A DNA stretch of 64,000 bases from Ananas comosus (lineage: Eukaryota > Streptophyta > Magnoliopsida > Poales > Bromeliaceae): assembly GCF_001540865.1 (NCBI RefSeq), contig NC_033632.1, positions 8,800,516 to 8,864,515 of the forward strand. Reading direction: 5' to 3'. The position numbers and the translations under genes are program-made. Of this stretch, positions 21,713 to 34,800 are shown piece after piece (position 1 is the stretch's first letter; each line of letters opens with the position of its first letter). The notes under the pieces are model-generated. The model did no database searches and was not told the origin of the DNA. It saw only the letters and a list, made by a program, of their open reading frames with translations.

Positions 21713-24536
21713 TGTAAGGAAATGAAACCGCAAAACGTAAATCCGAACTTCGATCAAAATCGATCGAAGATGAGTTCGGAACGCTTCGGAAAGGCCGAAT
21801 ACGTCAAAAACGCATTTCGTGCATTGAGAGAGGACCTTGGAGAGTTGGAATTGCAAATCTGCAATTTTCAAGTTTTTACTACTCTCGGGGTCTGAACCCT
21901 AGCTACAGGGTCCGGACCCCGTAGCTGCGAAAAGCCCAGTTCGGGCTGTCACATGTTTGGAGAGTTGAGGGGGTTATTTGCACTTGTGACATTGTGGGAG
22001 TGTACAGAAGTGAGTGGAAGCTTTCTCTTCTCTCCCTAACACTTTTAACCCTAAATAGCTCTCTCTTTCTCTCTCTAAGCTCTCTCCTTCTCTCTCTCCT
22101 CAAGGTGGAATTAGAGGAAGGATTGGTCGGGAAGAAGGCTAAAGAGTGGAACATCATCATCTTCTTCTTCTTCTTCAAGCTTGGAGGAAGCTTTTGAGGT
22201 AAGCTTTAACCTCTTTAATGGTGATTCGCTAGGGTTTATCTTTTATACTCTAGAATTGGCTTAGATGGAACTCTAGCATGCTTAATGGAGGATTAATGCA
22301 TGAATCTAGAACTAGATCAATGGATTCTTCCATTGGTTGCAACCTAGGGCTCCAAATGGGGTTCTTGGGAAATAATGGGTTTTGATCTAAATTGATTATA
22401 TATAAACCTAATTGCTAGGTGTGTGAACGCGTTGGTGACGACGGTTCGGCGATTCGTCGGGCCGGTGCGGAGATATCGCCAAGCGGAGGGCGTTTCGGCT
22501 TCGTTTCCGCCCGAGAGGTCGAGGCGGCGACTTAAGATCACGTAATCAAATCCCCAACCTCGCTACGTCGCTTAGAGGTGGGTGGCGTCATCCCGAAGCA
22601 GTTGAACTGCTCCCTATGTCTAAGTTTCGTTATCGACTATGTTTACATATTGAGATCTTGCATTATAGGGTGTTAGATGATGGTTTGTTGCATACTTGCA
22701 TGCTCCTTGGTAGAGTAGCACATTCGGCTTGGCACTTGAACCTAGGATGCATGAGGTTTACATAATGTGACTTGGAACCCTATAATGAGATGATAAGGGT
22801 ATGTTTGTTTCAACGTAAGTAGACTTGGGGTGGAAGTGGACTTTGGGTTGAAGTGGAGTTGGGGTGAAAATTAGTTCACTTCTGCTGTTTGTTTCTAACT
22901 GTGGTAGTGCAGTTCTGCGAGTTCTGTTGTTTGTTTGGTAGGAAGTATATGACGTAAAAAGTGTAGCTCTTCACCCCCGGTATACTTACCTCAACAAATA
23001 AAATTCTAAAGTTAAAAAATTATTAACATTTAACAAATTCATTTTTCATCATTTTCTAAATATACATATTAAACAAAAAAATATATTAAATCTTACCTAA
23101 CCAAATTTGATCATATTTTAGACATACAATCAAAATAAAAAATTTAATTACTTCCAAAATTGAATATATTTGGATGAAAGGGTAGAGAAGAGGTAACCCT
23201 AACACATTAATCCCACTCTTGCCTTTTTTCACTTCACCGGAATTGACTTCGCCCCGTGGGAGGGCGAAGTCAATTTCACTATTTCGGGTGAACTGAACTT
23301 TCGGGCGTAATAAAATTACAGTGAACCAAACAACGGAAGTGGGCAGTTTTCACCGAAATTAGTTCCCCCTTCCTACTTCCACCCCACTTTCGTGCAAACA
23401 AACAGGCCCTAAATGGTGAATGTGCCCTATGTGGGTGAAAACCTAGTGATGTATAAACTAGTGTATTGGGAACACTTAAACAAGAACGAGTGGCATCTAG
23501 TTAATGTTAAACATATGATGTGTGGCATAAGAACTTAGTGTAGTTGAAACACTTTGATGATGAGTATAAGAGTACTCGGATTTCCATGATGATGATAACC
23601 CTAGTTTGTAGGGTATCCTCAGTTGACGAGGATTGGATCGTGCTCGCGTAGCCTGTTATATGCTTGTCGTGGTCGCTCCACACAAGCCGTGCACTCCGGA
23701 GGTTTAGTCACACGATAGGGCAGTTGCTAGCTGTCCGCAGGCGGTCTCGGGTGAGTCGAGCGGCTTGGGACTCCTCACCTATGGGATTGAGACGTGAGTT
23801 GAGGGCGAGCCCTTGGGCTAGCCGAGTGATTGGGTGATCTAATGAATAGCATTGTCGTTGAACATAGTAGTATGATAGCTAGTCTTTCACTATGTAATGC
23901 ATGCATTCATTATAGCGGATTGAGGCATGGTAGATTACTTGCATACCTTTTTACTATGCTATTGTTGCTTCTATACCTGCCTATCTATCTATCTATCTGC
24001 CTATGCCTGCTTAGACCTAGTGAGGAGATCGGCGGAGTCGGCGGCCGAACTCACTGGGAACTATGGACAATAGTTCTCACCCCACTTTGTTGCAGGGCCG
24101 AGTTCGAGCACCCCAGGTGAGGATCGTGGTAAGGGCATAGCACCCTAGTGGTTGTAGAGACCTCTTTTTGCATTAGAGCTACCTATGTACATGAGTGTAG
24201 ATGATATGTAGGTGGTGAGGTATTTTGGAGAATTGTAAACCTTTACGTTTATATTTTGGAAGAATGAAAAGTAATCAAATGTATTAACTGTTGACTGTGA
24301 TGTAATAGTTAGAAATCTCTCTTTTGTTCACTTGTTCATCCTTGTGACACTTACTCTTATTTGTTTAGCACTGGTTGTGCTCTCGCTGTTGTTGTTGTTG
24401 ATTGTGTATATATTTCAAGTTGTTTTTCCTGGGCACTTGTTGTACGCAATCTTGATGCTTAGCCTTGGGCGGATAGGGGAGGTGCTGTTCGACGCGCCAG
24501 AATCGGACCAATGTGGTAGGGTCTCGGGGCGTGACA
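21713..24536 (+). mobile_element. 3' LTR of element D, carrying a MITE
   Basis: TGTAAGGAAATG...GGGGCGTGACA. About 2.2 kb after removing the 613-bp MITE. Near its start the palindromes take a different core, GGGTCCGGACCC and a decayed copy (about 21880-21922), instead of ACCGGT. CT-rich leader at 22015-22110, GTAAGC donor at 22199, hairpin at 24058-24076 and YAG at 24095. Confidence 0.9.
22797..23409. mobile_element. Tourist-like (PIF/Harbinger type) MITE
   Basis: 613 bp with inverted ends GGGTATGTTTGTTT and AAACAAACAGGCCC, flanked by TAA (22794-22796 and 23410-23412). The empty site is directly visible at 218-232 in the other LTR of element D, which reads GATGATAAAATGG. The centre has an inverted repeat AATTGACTTCGCCC/GGGCGAAGTCAATT (about 23242-23277). 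It has no coding capacity. The TAA duplication and GGG ends fit PIF/Harbinger. Confidence 0.9.
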
Positions 24537-25010
24537 CCGTACCCACTGGGAACTATATTTATATAGTTCTCACCCCGGTGTGGTTTTGGGGGTTACAGGT
24601 TCGCACGTGAGCGGCGCGCGAGGAGAGGGCGTAGCTCCGTAGATAGCGCCCTATCACCGAGACCAGAGATAGCGGTACCCCGAGTCAGCCAAGCTAGGGG
24701 TTGTAGAACAGAAAAAGGATCAAACTTGTAATAATCTTGTGATTATTGATTGTATTCGGAAGCTGAATGTATTTGAAAGGAAAGGAAAGGAAATGTAAAG
24801 ATTGCAAGTGAGATGAATGCTTGTAATAGCTTAGTTGTTTTATATTTTGATACTTCTTTATGCAATCTGTATGTTAAATTCTGTTCCTGGTAGGAACATC
24901 TTGAATTGTATTGATTGCGACGCCTAGGACATACAGGGGAGACTCTATCCGTTCGACGGTCTGTTGACACGCCCGAACCCAACTAAATAGGCGGGGCTCC
25001 GGGCGTAACA
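24537..25010 (+). mobile_element. 3' end of an F-type LTR, the host of element D
   Basis: Similar to 56761-57273: CCCACTGGGAACTA hairpin, TTACAGGTTCGCACGTGAG, GGGCGTAGCTCC, and a terminal GGGCGTAACA. Element D therefore jumped into an F LTR in VPS18 intron 7, and this is the surviving right part. Confidence 0.75.
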
Positions 25011-25712
25011 GTGTGCCTCTAATGAGAAGCCCCTTATTTCGATTGTCATAGACAAAAACAAAAGTTCGTTAACTGATATGCTATTTTGAAGTGCATTTAG
25101 GTATCACAACTAGAAGTGCAGAACTATAATCATGCTGGTTGCAATGGCTCCTGCAAGGCTGCAATGCATTTTATATTGGTTCAACAAGAATGAATCACGC
25201 CAAGTTGCATTGAAAAAGAAATACATTCCCAACTTGTTCCTCTCAAACTAAGATTATGTTGCCTACATAATTTCCTTTCTCCAGACAAGTAGAATGCAAA
25301 GGCTAATATTTTCCATCAAACAAGAAATCTACAGGAAATCCTAGAGGAATAAGACCTCCCATACAATGAGTACCACATTGCAAACCGCAGAAAGATACAG
25401 ATTATGTGCTTTCCTCTATTCATTTAAGAATACTGTTCTCATTTGCGAGTGCTTTATAATTAGTCTAATATTAGAGAGTTGGCACAATGGTTCGTGGTTG
25501 GTTAAGCTTTTGTTTTAAAATTTACCCATAGATCGAGTACCCACCTGTATGCTCAAGAAGGTATGACCAAATTACTGCAAAAATTGCCATCAAGTGATGG
25601 TTGTTCCCAGCTTTAAATTAAGGCCACACAAATGCAAAAGCAATAAACTCTCAAATGATGAAAATGGCAGAGTTTAATCTAAAATACAACTTCAAGGTAA
25701 GTAAACACATAC
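25011..25712 (-). other. VPS18 intron 7, host part
   Basis: AT-rich, no repeats recognised. It starts with the donor GTATGTG after exon 7 on the minus strand. I searched both strands for the next conserved VPS18 stretch and do not see it, so intron 7 must continue through the left TE nest. Confidence 0.7.
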
Positions 25713-25857
25713 CTTAACCTTGTCGCCTATTAGAAGCAGGAAATGGTATTCAGACACCGCAAAGGACCTGGGTTTAATACCTTCATCCAGTTCACCCAAC
25801 TTTGAGTAGTCTAATAGGCCCTTGTTTTCCACAAAATTTTCATCACCAGTCACCGAA
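25713..25857 (-). CDS. VPS18: VPS18 exon 7
   Basis: 145 nt. Acceptor TTGAGCAG|TTCGGT, donor TTAAG|GTATGT. Encodes [19 protein letters not shown] to [10 protein letters not shown]. Intron 6 is 210 nt. Confidence 0.92.
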
Positions 25858-28800
25858 CTGCTCAAATATATTGAAATATCAGAAAGACAAATAAAAACAT
25901 TGAACATCAAAAATAACTGACAAATCAAACTATTAAAAGGAAGAAATCATTGCAGAAAATAAAATGAATGGATCATTTGCAATGCTGATGTACTAAGAGG
26001 TAATCAATAAACAAGTTATATTTCCTCATATACATGAGAAACAAAAGATCCTACAAAGATGATTTACCTATGCTGGGCACCAAAGTTTAAGTCACCATGG
26101 TAAATTCCAGCTCCGGAAAGCCAACCAAAATGTTTCGCTCTTCTTTGTTTAATAAAAAAGTGTAATTCACTGCATACAATAAAAGAGACCAATTCATTTC
26201 TGAATAATGATTACAATATTCAATTACAGCCATTAATGCTATGTAGATAGCAGAAAATAAAAATAGAAAGACAATACTAAAATAGCATAAATATGTAAAA
26301 ACACATAAATAGTTAACCAGATAGCAAATGTAGCTACTACTTTAAATTGTGAAACAGGAAATCGGATTTTATGATGCTACGTCAGGGATTAAAATGTCGT
26401 GGCATGGAGGCGTGCTCGACAAAGTACAGCATAGGCAGATTTCCATGCCAACAAGTATCGTACTTGTATGCTGATAGGCACGCATAGCCTCCTAATGGCA
26501 CGCTTTGACACGACTTTATTTTATTTTTTTTGCTCAATAAGATCTTATAATGTTATTTTGAAAGTTTTAAAGTAATAATTATTAATTTTGGCTATGCATT
26601 GATTTGTCTCAACCTATCAGCAACAATAGCTTACTACACTTGCTAATTAATATAGTAGTAGACTTCTTAATATGGTGATGCATGGTACTGATTATTTTTA
26701 AAAAAAATTGCAAGATTTAATACATAAAAGTTTAACAATAAATTATATGATGAATAAATTAAACAAATTTACGACAAAAATTGATTTACTTTGAAAATTA
26801 TTTCGATTTTATCGATAAATTTTCAATATTTTATAAATTATAAAAATAGAAAGTTAACAAAATCATTTAAAAAATTATGAAAATTTGGAAAATTCATTCA
26901 TATTGAGTGAAGAAAAGGGTATGCAAAGAAAAGGAAAGAGAAAGAAGAGATGAAAAGAAAAGGAACGAGATGGAATCTGCGAGGGAGAGATAATAAAATA
27001 GTGTTGTACATGTGCCCCCAAGAAGATCCTACAATGTTGTTGTTAGAAGTTGCTACATTAATACATTTTTATTTTTATTTCTTTCAGGGTGTTATGTGTA
27101 AAACTTCCATTATATATAAAAATAAGTATTGGTGGGACTAGGGTAAAGAGAGATCCCTAATCCCTTTTCTAATCTTCTTCTTCCTCCAAGTTCATCATGG
27201 TATCAGAGCCACCATTTTCATAACCCTAATTAAATTGGAATAAAAGGGGGAACCTATCGTATTCTCCCCGGGCAATTAGAATCCCACACGTACGCTTGGC
27301 GAGCATCATCCCGCTGTTCTTCTTTCGCTACGAAGGCCACCACCATCAAGGTGCCACCAGCCAACATGTCTATCATCTGTCATGTCACCATCGACGCCCT
27401 CCTCTAAGCTCGCTCCACCACTGCAAGTGATCATTGGCTATCTTAGGTCATTAACAAAGATCTTAAGACAATGATTCTTGATGCTGCCCCTGTTTGTTGG
27501 CGTTGTCAACATAGCTACTGTTGTTGGCGTTGTCAACATAACTACTGAATGTAACACACTGAACTTTAGCAAATTGCGAAGTTCGAGTGTTTGATCTGTG
27601 TTCCAAGCTTTTCCAGGTTTTCTGGAGGGTCATTGACTGTGTTCCGACCTATGAATCGTATCCCGAGAAGCGAGAGTGAAAACTTAGCACCAAAACCTCT
27701 AAATTGCAGATTTTGGGCTGCTCTCGAGTTGGACTCTGCAGAGCAGAGTACCGATACAGCATCGGTCGAGTACCGGTACTGGATCCAGTACCGGTACAGC
27801 ATCGCGGTGGCACCGGTACCCAGCACGTTTGCTCACTGACCCGAGGCTCGGGTTTGCGCGTGCTGCTGCCTGGTACCGGTACTCCAGCCCGTGTCACCGG
27901 TACGCAGTGCAGTTCACAGACTACAGATTTTTTAGGGTTCTCTTTGTAATTGTTGCAACATTATAAATACCCCACACCGAGGTTTAAAGTGCCGTGGCAC
28001 GGAGGCGCGCCGGCACGGCCCTGGCACGGTACGGCACGGGCACGCTTGCATGCCGACACGGGCACGCTTGCGTGCCGACAGATACGCACGACCTCCTACT
28101 GGCACGCTTTGGCACGGAATTTTTTCAGTTTTTTTTATTCCAATAAACTCTTATAATGTTATTTTGAAAGATTTAAATAAATAATTATTCATATTTGCTA
28201 TATATACCTTATTATACTCATTAATTAACATGCATGTAAGCTTTTTGTAAGAAAAATACAATTATACCTGATGTAGAATAAAAATTAAAATACAATAATA
28301 AAATTCGTAAGTATAATAATTATTTAAATTTATCTTTACATAGAGATGACTGCTTAATTCCACATAGATTATCGCGCTTGATCATATGGCATACTGTCAG
28401 TTGCAGATACAAGATTTATATGACAATATTGATACAACATTTATATGACAAGATTTATATGACAATGGGGGAGGGGGAATATGACCAAAAAAAAAGAAAA
28501 TTGATAGTCAAAAGAGCCAAAAAAATGCAAAAAGACGGAAAAAAAAAAAGAAAGAAAAAAGTACCCTCTGAGAACATGACCACATGGTGGGAAGGGGAAT
28601 ATGACAAAAAAAAAAAAAAAAAAAGCATTGACAGTTAAAAAAAATCATCAAATGCACAAAGATATAAAAAAAAAAGAAATAAAAAAGTATGAGAAGAAAG
28701 TATCTTACTGTAAAAAAATAAACCAAGCCAAAAAAGACAACACTTTCAAAAAGAAAACCAAAAAGCATCTTATTGTAAGTCAAAACAAAACCAACACTTG

Positions 28801-31800
28801 CAAAAAGACAAAACAAAAAAAAAAAACCATAAAGTAAAGGAAAAAAAGAAAAAGACTATTCGGCACGGCACGGTGCCGCGGCACCCAGCCGCGTGCCGCT
28901 CTGTCTCGAGCGGCACGCAGTGGGTGCCGCGGCACACAGGGGGGGTTCGAGACCCCCCCTGTACCGTGCCCCTTTCTTAGGGGCACGGTACGTGCCGCAT
29001 CGGCACGCTCGATACGCTTCGATACTTAAAACCTTGATCTCAGTGTGCGTGTGTGTGTTCTGGACGGAGGGGAAGGGGTGGGCACCCCTAATTATAAGCC
29101 CATACTGAAATTACACTTTTACCCCTCAAAAACAGCGTTCTGGGAGCTGCGTACCGGTACTCGGGCTCGTGTCACCGGTACCAGGCCATTCCAGTACCGA
29201 TACCCAGTTTTCCATCACCGATACACAGCACAAATTCTGTAACTAATGCGAATTTCAACTTTTGGAGCCCGTTTTCAAGTCTAGTTTACTTCGAAAACAC
29301 TCAAACGCTCTCCAAACTTCGCTGGAACTTATTTAATAGCTTTTAAAGCTAGTTCCCACCAAAATTTCATAACCGTAGAAGTTCGGTATATTACACCGGG
29401 GGGGCTTCCACTGGGTCCCGGGGCGTGACAGATTAATTTGATATCAAAGCCTAGAGTTAAGTCTTAGGGGATCTAGCAAACCTTAGGCCGGTTAAACTAT
29501 AGAAAATAGGCTCGTGAGAGACGGGGTCTATTTGACTTGTAAGCGAAAGTATTTTGATTGGATTTTATATTAACTGTAAAATGTTGGAGTTGAATCGAAG
29601 TGTATAACTCCTAACTTCGCGGAGGGTTACGTTGGCGGCCGACAACATAACATCGGGAGTTGGTAGTAAAGAACACTTCCTTACTTTCGCATGATTTGGA
29701 GTATTAATCTTTTGAGTGGGGTTGCAATAGCGTGGATTTTACTAACTTGCGCTTTATGTTGCTGTAGTGATAATGCCGACGACTCGCTCTAAGTCTGTTG
29801 GAGCGGATAATGCGGCGAACTTCGAGGTGGAAAACTCCGTTACCTCCGGATCTGGTGAGGTCCGTAAGTTGAGGACTCAGCTTGCCGCGCTGACAGATCT
29901 CGTGGCACAGCAGGCGGCGGCGGCTCAGCAACAGGCCGATGCGGCGCGCCGACAGAAGGCGCGGATGAAGCGGTTGGAGGACCTACTACTTCAGCAGGCA
30001 GCTGCTAGAGAGGCGCAGATTTTCACACCACCCGCGCCGACGGAGGTTGTAGCACCGAGGGCGCCGTCTCCCGCGCCCGGTACTTCGCGAGCGACTCCTT
30101 TTGTGGCGCCTCAGAAGGAGGTTGTTGCGGCACCACCGATCCAGGTGCCACCGGCAGGGGCAGTTTTCCCCGTGATGGTTGCTGGAGAGGAGCGGGACCG
30201 GCTCATGGATCGCCTCAATGAATTTAGGAGGTGCAATCCCGGAATCTTCGATGGAGAGAAGGCCGACCACTGAATCGTGGAGAAGTGGTTGATGCATATG
30301 GAAAAACTCTTCTATGACACCTATGTGGAGGCGAGAGATAGAGTTTGGCTCGCCACTCACCACTTGGACGGCGAGGCCTATCGTTGGTGGTTGGATATTC
30401 GAGATAACCGCAACACGGATTTGTCGGCTATTACATGAAAGCGGTTCAAGGAGCTTCTTTTGGCGCACTACTTCCCCGACAGTGTCAAGAGGCAAATGGA
30501 GAAGGACTTGCGCAGCTTGCGCCAGGGGGAGCGGTCTGTGGCCGAGTACGAGAGAGAGTTTTCTCTGCTACTCCACTGTGTACCATTTGTGGTGCGGGAT
30601 GNAGGTGCAGTCCCCGGATCTTCGATGGAGAGAAGGCCGACCACTGGATCGTGGAGAAATGGTTGATGCATATGGAACAGCTTTTCCGCGACACCTTTGT
30701 GGAGGAGAGAGACCGAGTTTGGCTCGCTACTCATCACCTAGATGGCGAGGCCTACCGTTGGTGGTTGGATATTCAAGATAACCCCAGCATGGATTTGGTG
30801 GCTATTTCATGGAGGCGGTTCAAGGAGCTTCTTTTGGCGCATTACTTCCCCAACAGCGTCAAGAGGCAAATGGAGAAAGATTTGCGCGGCTTGCGCCAGG
30901 GGGAGCGGACAGTAGCCGAGTATGAGTGAGAGTTCTCCCGGCTCCACCATTGCATGCCTTTCGTCGTGCGGGACGACGAGGATAAGGCCCGCATTTTTAA
31001 GAGTGGATTTCGACCGTCAATCTTTCTGTTTGTGCAATCGTCAAATCTGCAAACCTACCGGAAAGTGGTGAACCGCGCTCTCATTGTGGAGAGGGGCGCG
31101 GCAGATGTGCAGAAGCGGAGAGAGGGCTTGGACAAGGGTAAGGACAAAAGGCCCGCGGCTGAGGGTGCGAGTCAGCCGCACTCTAGGAGGCCGCCGAGAC
31201 ACCCTAAGAGCCAGTCGCGAAGGCGTGGCTCATCTGCGCAGCGAGGAGGATCTGATCATCGCCGACCTCCCCAGTGTGTGATCTACAGTGGCCCCCACAT
31301 TCCACCGCAGTGTCCGCAGCGAGAAGGCAGGTACTTCCTTTCTGGCCAGAAAGGCCACTTCCGGACCGAGTGCCCCAGGGGTTTATCACCGGTACCATAA
31401 TCTGCATAGGCACAGGCGTACAAGCTGCTAGTCGGGGGACTGCATCGGCGCACTACCAGCCTGGGTGGCCACCCGTCCAACGACAGATTGAGTCACGCAG
31501 GCCCCGAGCGTGCGCATGTATGCGGCCCAGACTGAAGAGGCGACAGCAGCCGAGGATGTAGTGGCAAGTATCATTTTATTAAATGGCATTAGAGTTCGAG
31601 CTTTATTTGATACAGGTGCATCGCATTCATTCATAAATCGGCTGTTTACCGAGTTGCATGGCATCCCACTAGTATCCTTGTTGCATCCTGGACGTGTTAT
31701 TGTACCCGACCATACCTTAGACATTAGGGAGTATTGCCCCAGTTGCCCTGTTCGGGTAGGAGATTTGATTATGCCCGTGGATCTTTTAGCGTTGCATAAA

Positions 31801-34800
31801 CTCGGTGAATTTGATGTGGTTTTGAGCATGGATTAGCTGACGAGATGCTTCGCCACTATCGATTGCAAGAATCGAACGGTGACATTTAGAGAACCGGGGC
31901 AGGAGGATGTTGTATTTAGGGGATGTCAGAGTTCACTGTTTGCGATGACGATTAGCTCTTCGCGAGCTAGGTAGTTGATCAGCAGGAGGTGCATAGCCTA
32001 TTTAGCTAGGTAGTTGATCAGCAGGGGGTGACTACCCCAATCTTAAAGGCACCCTATACGATGGCACCGGCTGAGTTAAAAGAGCTTAGGGCACAACTGC
32101 AAGATCTTTTGGATAAAGGCTTCATTCGACCAAGTGTTTCGCCAGTTTTATTTGTTAAGAAGAAAGACGGATCACTTCGCTTGTGCGTAGATTATCGTGA
32201 ACTTAATAAAGTCACGATCAAAAATAAATATCCATTGCCGAGGATTGATGATCTATTTGATCAGCTTCAGAGATCGAGTGTGTATTCCAAGATAGACATG
32301 CAGTCGGGATACCACCAGTTAAAGATTAAGCCTGAGGATGTGTCGAAAACGGCTTTTAGAACACGGTATGGACATTATGAGTTCACTGTTATGCCGTTTG
32401 GGCTTATTAATGCCTCAGCAGCTTTTATGGATTTAATTAACCGTGTTTTCAAGCCTTTTCTAGACAGGTTCGTCGTAGTGTTCATTGACGACATTCTAGT
32501 CTTTTCTCGAAGCGATAAGGATCACGAGGAGCACTTGAAACTTGTACTTCAAGTGCTTCGGGAAAAGAAGTTTTAAGCTAAGTTGAAAAGGTGTGAATTT
32601 TGGCTTTGAGAGGTGGCCTTTTTGGGACATTTGATTTCGGGGTCAGGTATAGTCGTGGATCCTAGAAAGATTGAAGCAATCAAGGATTGGCCTAGACCGA
32701 CGAGTGTCACAGAAATTCGGAGTTTCCTTCGATTGGCAGGCTACTACCGGAGATTTGTTGAGGGATTTGCGAAGTTATCTACTCCCCTCACGCGGCTCAC
32801 GCACAAAGGCACTAAATTCATTTGAAATGATGCGTGCAAGAGAAGCTTCCAAGAGTTGAAGGCAAGATTGACGACCGCCCTGATCTTGACCTTTGTAGTT
32901 GCTGGAGCAGGGTATGTAATTTATAATGATACTTCCTTTAATGGATTGGGCTGTGTCTTGATGCAGGATGGAAAGGTGATCGCGGATGCTTCTCGCCAAT
33001 AAAAGGATTATGAGAGAAACTATCCTACACATGATTTGGAGTTGGCGAACGTAGTTTTTGCATTAAAGCTATGGCGCCATTATCTTTATGGCGAGCGGTG
33101 TGAAGTGTACACGAATCACAAGAGCTTGAAATATGTATTTACTCAGAAAGAGCTGAACTTAAGACAGCGTAGATGGTTGGAGCTGCTCAAGGATTATGAT
33201 CTGACAATCCTCTACCACCCGGACAAGGCTAACGTGGTGGCGGATGCGCTAAGTCGGAAATCGACAGATAACTTAGTGATGCTTGTAGTCACTCAACCGC
33301 CGTTGATTGAGCAAATGAAGCGGTTGGAGTTGAAGGTAGTGGCTGGCATTGGAGGTGCAACCAACATTATTGGAAAGAATTAAAGAAAAGCAAGTTCACG
33401 ATGTGGAATTGCAAAAGATTCGAACTAAGATGGTTGATGGTTACACCGGTGATTTCCTTATGGATGATCAAGGGTTGTTGCATTTCCGCGGGCGGATGTG
33501 TACCAGCGGAATCGGGAATTAAAGAGGATATTCTTCTTGAAGCTCACCATGCACCCTATGCTTTACATCCAGAAGGCACCAAGATGTACAAGGATTTGAA
33601 GTTACTTTATTGGTGGCCCGGAATGAAAAAGGACGTTGGCGAGTTTATAGCTCGATGTTTAACTTGTCAAAAAGTGAAAGCTGAGCACCAACTACCCGCG
33701 GAAAAACTTCAAAATTTACCTATTCCCGTGTGGAAGTGGGAAAAGATCACCATGAATTTTGTGATGGGATTGCCTCGCTCTCAGGCCGGGCATGATGCTA
33801 TTTGGGTGATCGTGGATAGGTTGACGAAATCGGCTCATTTTATACCTATTCACACGACTTGGACAGGAGATAAGCTCGCACAAATGTACCTTGATGAGAT
33901 TGTACGACTTCGTGGGGTGCCCACTTCGATAGTATCAGATCGAGATCCCAGATTTGTATCTCACTTTTGGAGGAGTCTGCAGGACGCCTTGGGCACTCGT
34001 TTGGATTTCAACACTGCTTTCCACCTTCAGAGTGATGGGCAATCTGAGCACACTATACAGACTCCAGAGGGTATACTTCGAGCGTGCATGATAGACTTCC
34101 AGGGAGGATGGTCACAGCACTTACCGATGGCGGAGTTTGCTTATAACAATATTATCAAGCAAGTATCAAGATGGCACCCTTCGAAGCACTTCATGGACGG
34201 AAGTGCAGATCGCCACTTCATTGGAGTGAAGTTGGCGAGAGATTGGCTTTAGACCCCGATGTGCTCCAGGAAGCAGAGGATAAAGTTCGCATTGCTCGGG
34301 AACGTTTGTTGACGGCTCGGAGTAGGCAGAGAAGTTATGCTGATAGGCGTCGACGAGACTTGGAATTCCAGGTTGGAGATCATGTCTTCTTGAAAGTCTC
34401 GCCGACCAGAGGAATTAGAAGATTTGGTATTCGGGATAAGTTGAGCCCCCGATTTATTGAACCGTATGAGATTCTAGAGCGTGTAGATCCGGTAGCGTAT
34501 CGGCTTGCTCTACCACCGAACCTATTGGGAGTGCACAATATCTTTCATGTTTCGGTCCTTCGGAAGTACGTATACGATCCGGCTCATGTTTTGGATGCTA
34601 TACCATTGGAGTTGAGAAATGACTTAAGCTTTGAGGAACAACCGGTGAGGATTTTGGCTCGCGAGGTAAAGAAGCTTCGGAATAGCGATATTCCTTATGT
34701 GAAGGTTCTTTGAAGCAACCACGATGAACGCGAGGCCACGTGGGAGTTGGAAAGCGCACTGCAGAAGCGCTATCCCTATCTTTTTCAGATGGAGTCTTGA

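Larger units (their letters stand above)
1..24536 (+). mobile_element. Element D: Tekay/Del-like Ty3-gypsy retrotransposon, nested and broken
   Basis: Host element of the left nest. Its parts in order are: 5' LTR end (1-1364), primer-binding region, leader (to 1674), [reverse element B 1675-11833], gag start (11839-12111), [solo LTRs 12112-17137], rest of gag-pol (17143-21630), polypurine tract and 3' LTR (21713-24536). Removing the two insertions and their TSD copies restores collinear gag. The order gag, protease, RT, RNase H, integrase plus the C-terminal chromodomain-like block are those of plant chromoviruses with long LTRs (Tekay/Del). Several stops and frameshifts show it is inactive. 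It sits inside an F-type LTR whose end resumes at 24537. Its own TSD cannot be checked because the left end is outside the window. Confidence 0.85.
27550..29430 (+). mobile_element. 5' LTR of element C, mosaic
   Basis: Only the first about 430 bp (27550-27978) and last about 37 bp (29394-29430) align with the 3' LTR. The rest is replaced by a DNA-transposon-like copy (27979-29033) and an inverted LTR fragment (29034-29393). Confidence 0.8.

Noticed and set aside
25011..25690. Possible VPS18 exon 8
   Set aside because: No stretch on the minus strand matches the conserved residues that follow exon 7 in the family.
28378..28837. Lysine-rich and Phe-rich small ORFs
   Set aside because: Products of poly-A tracts in the DNA repeat.
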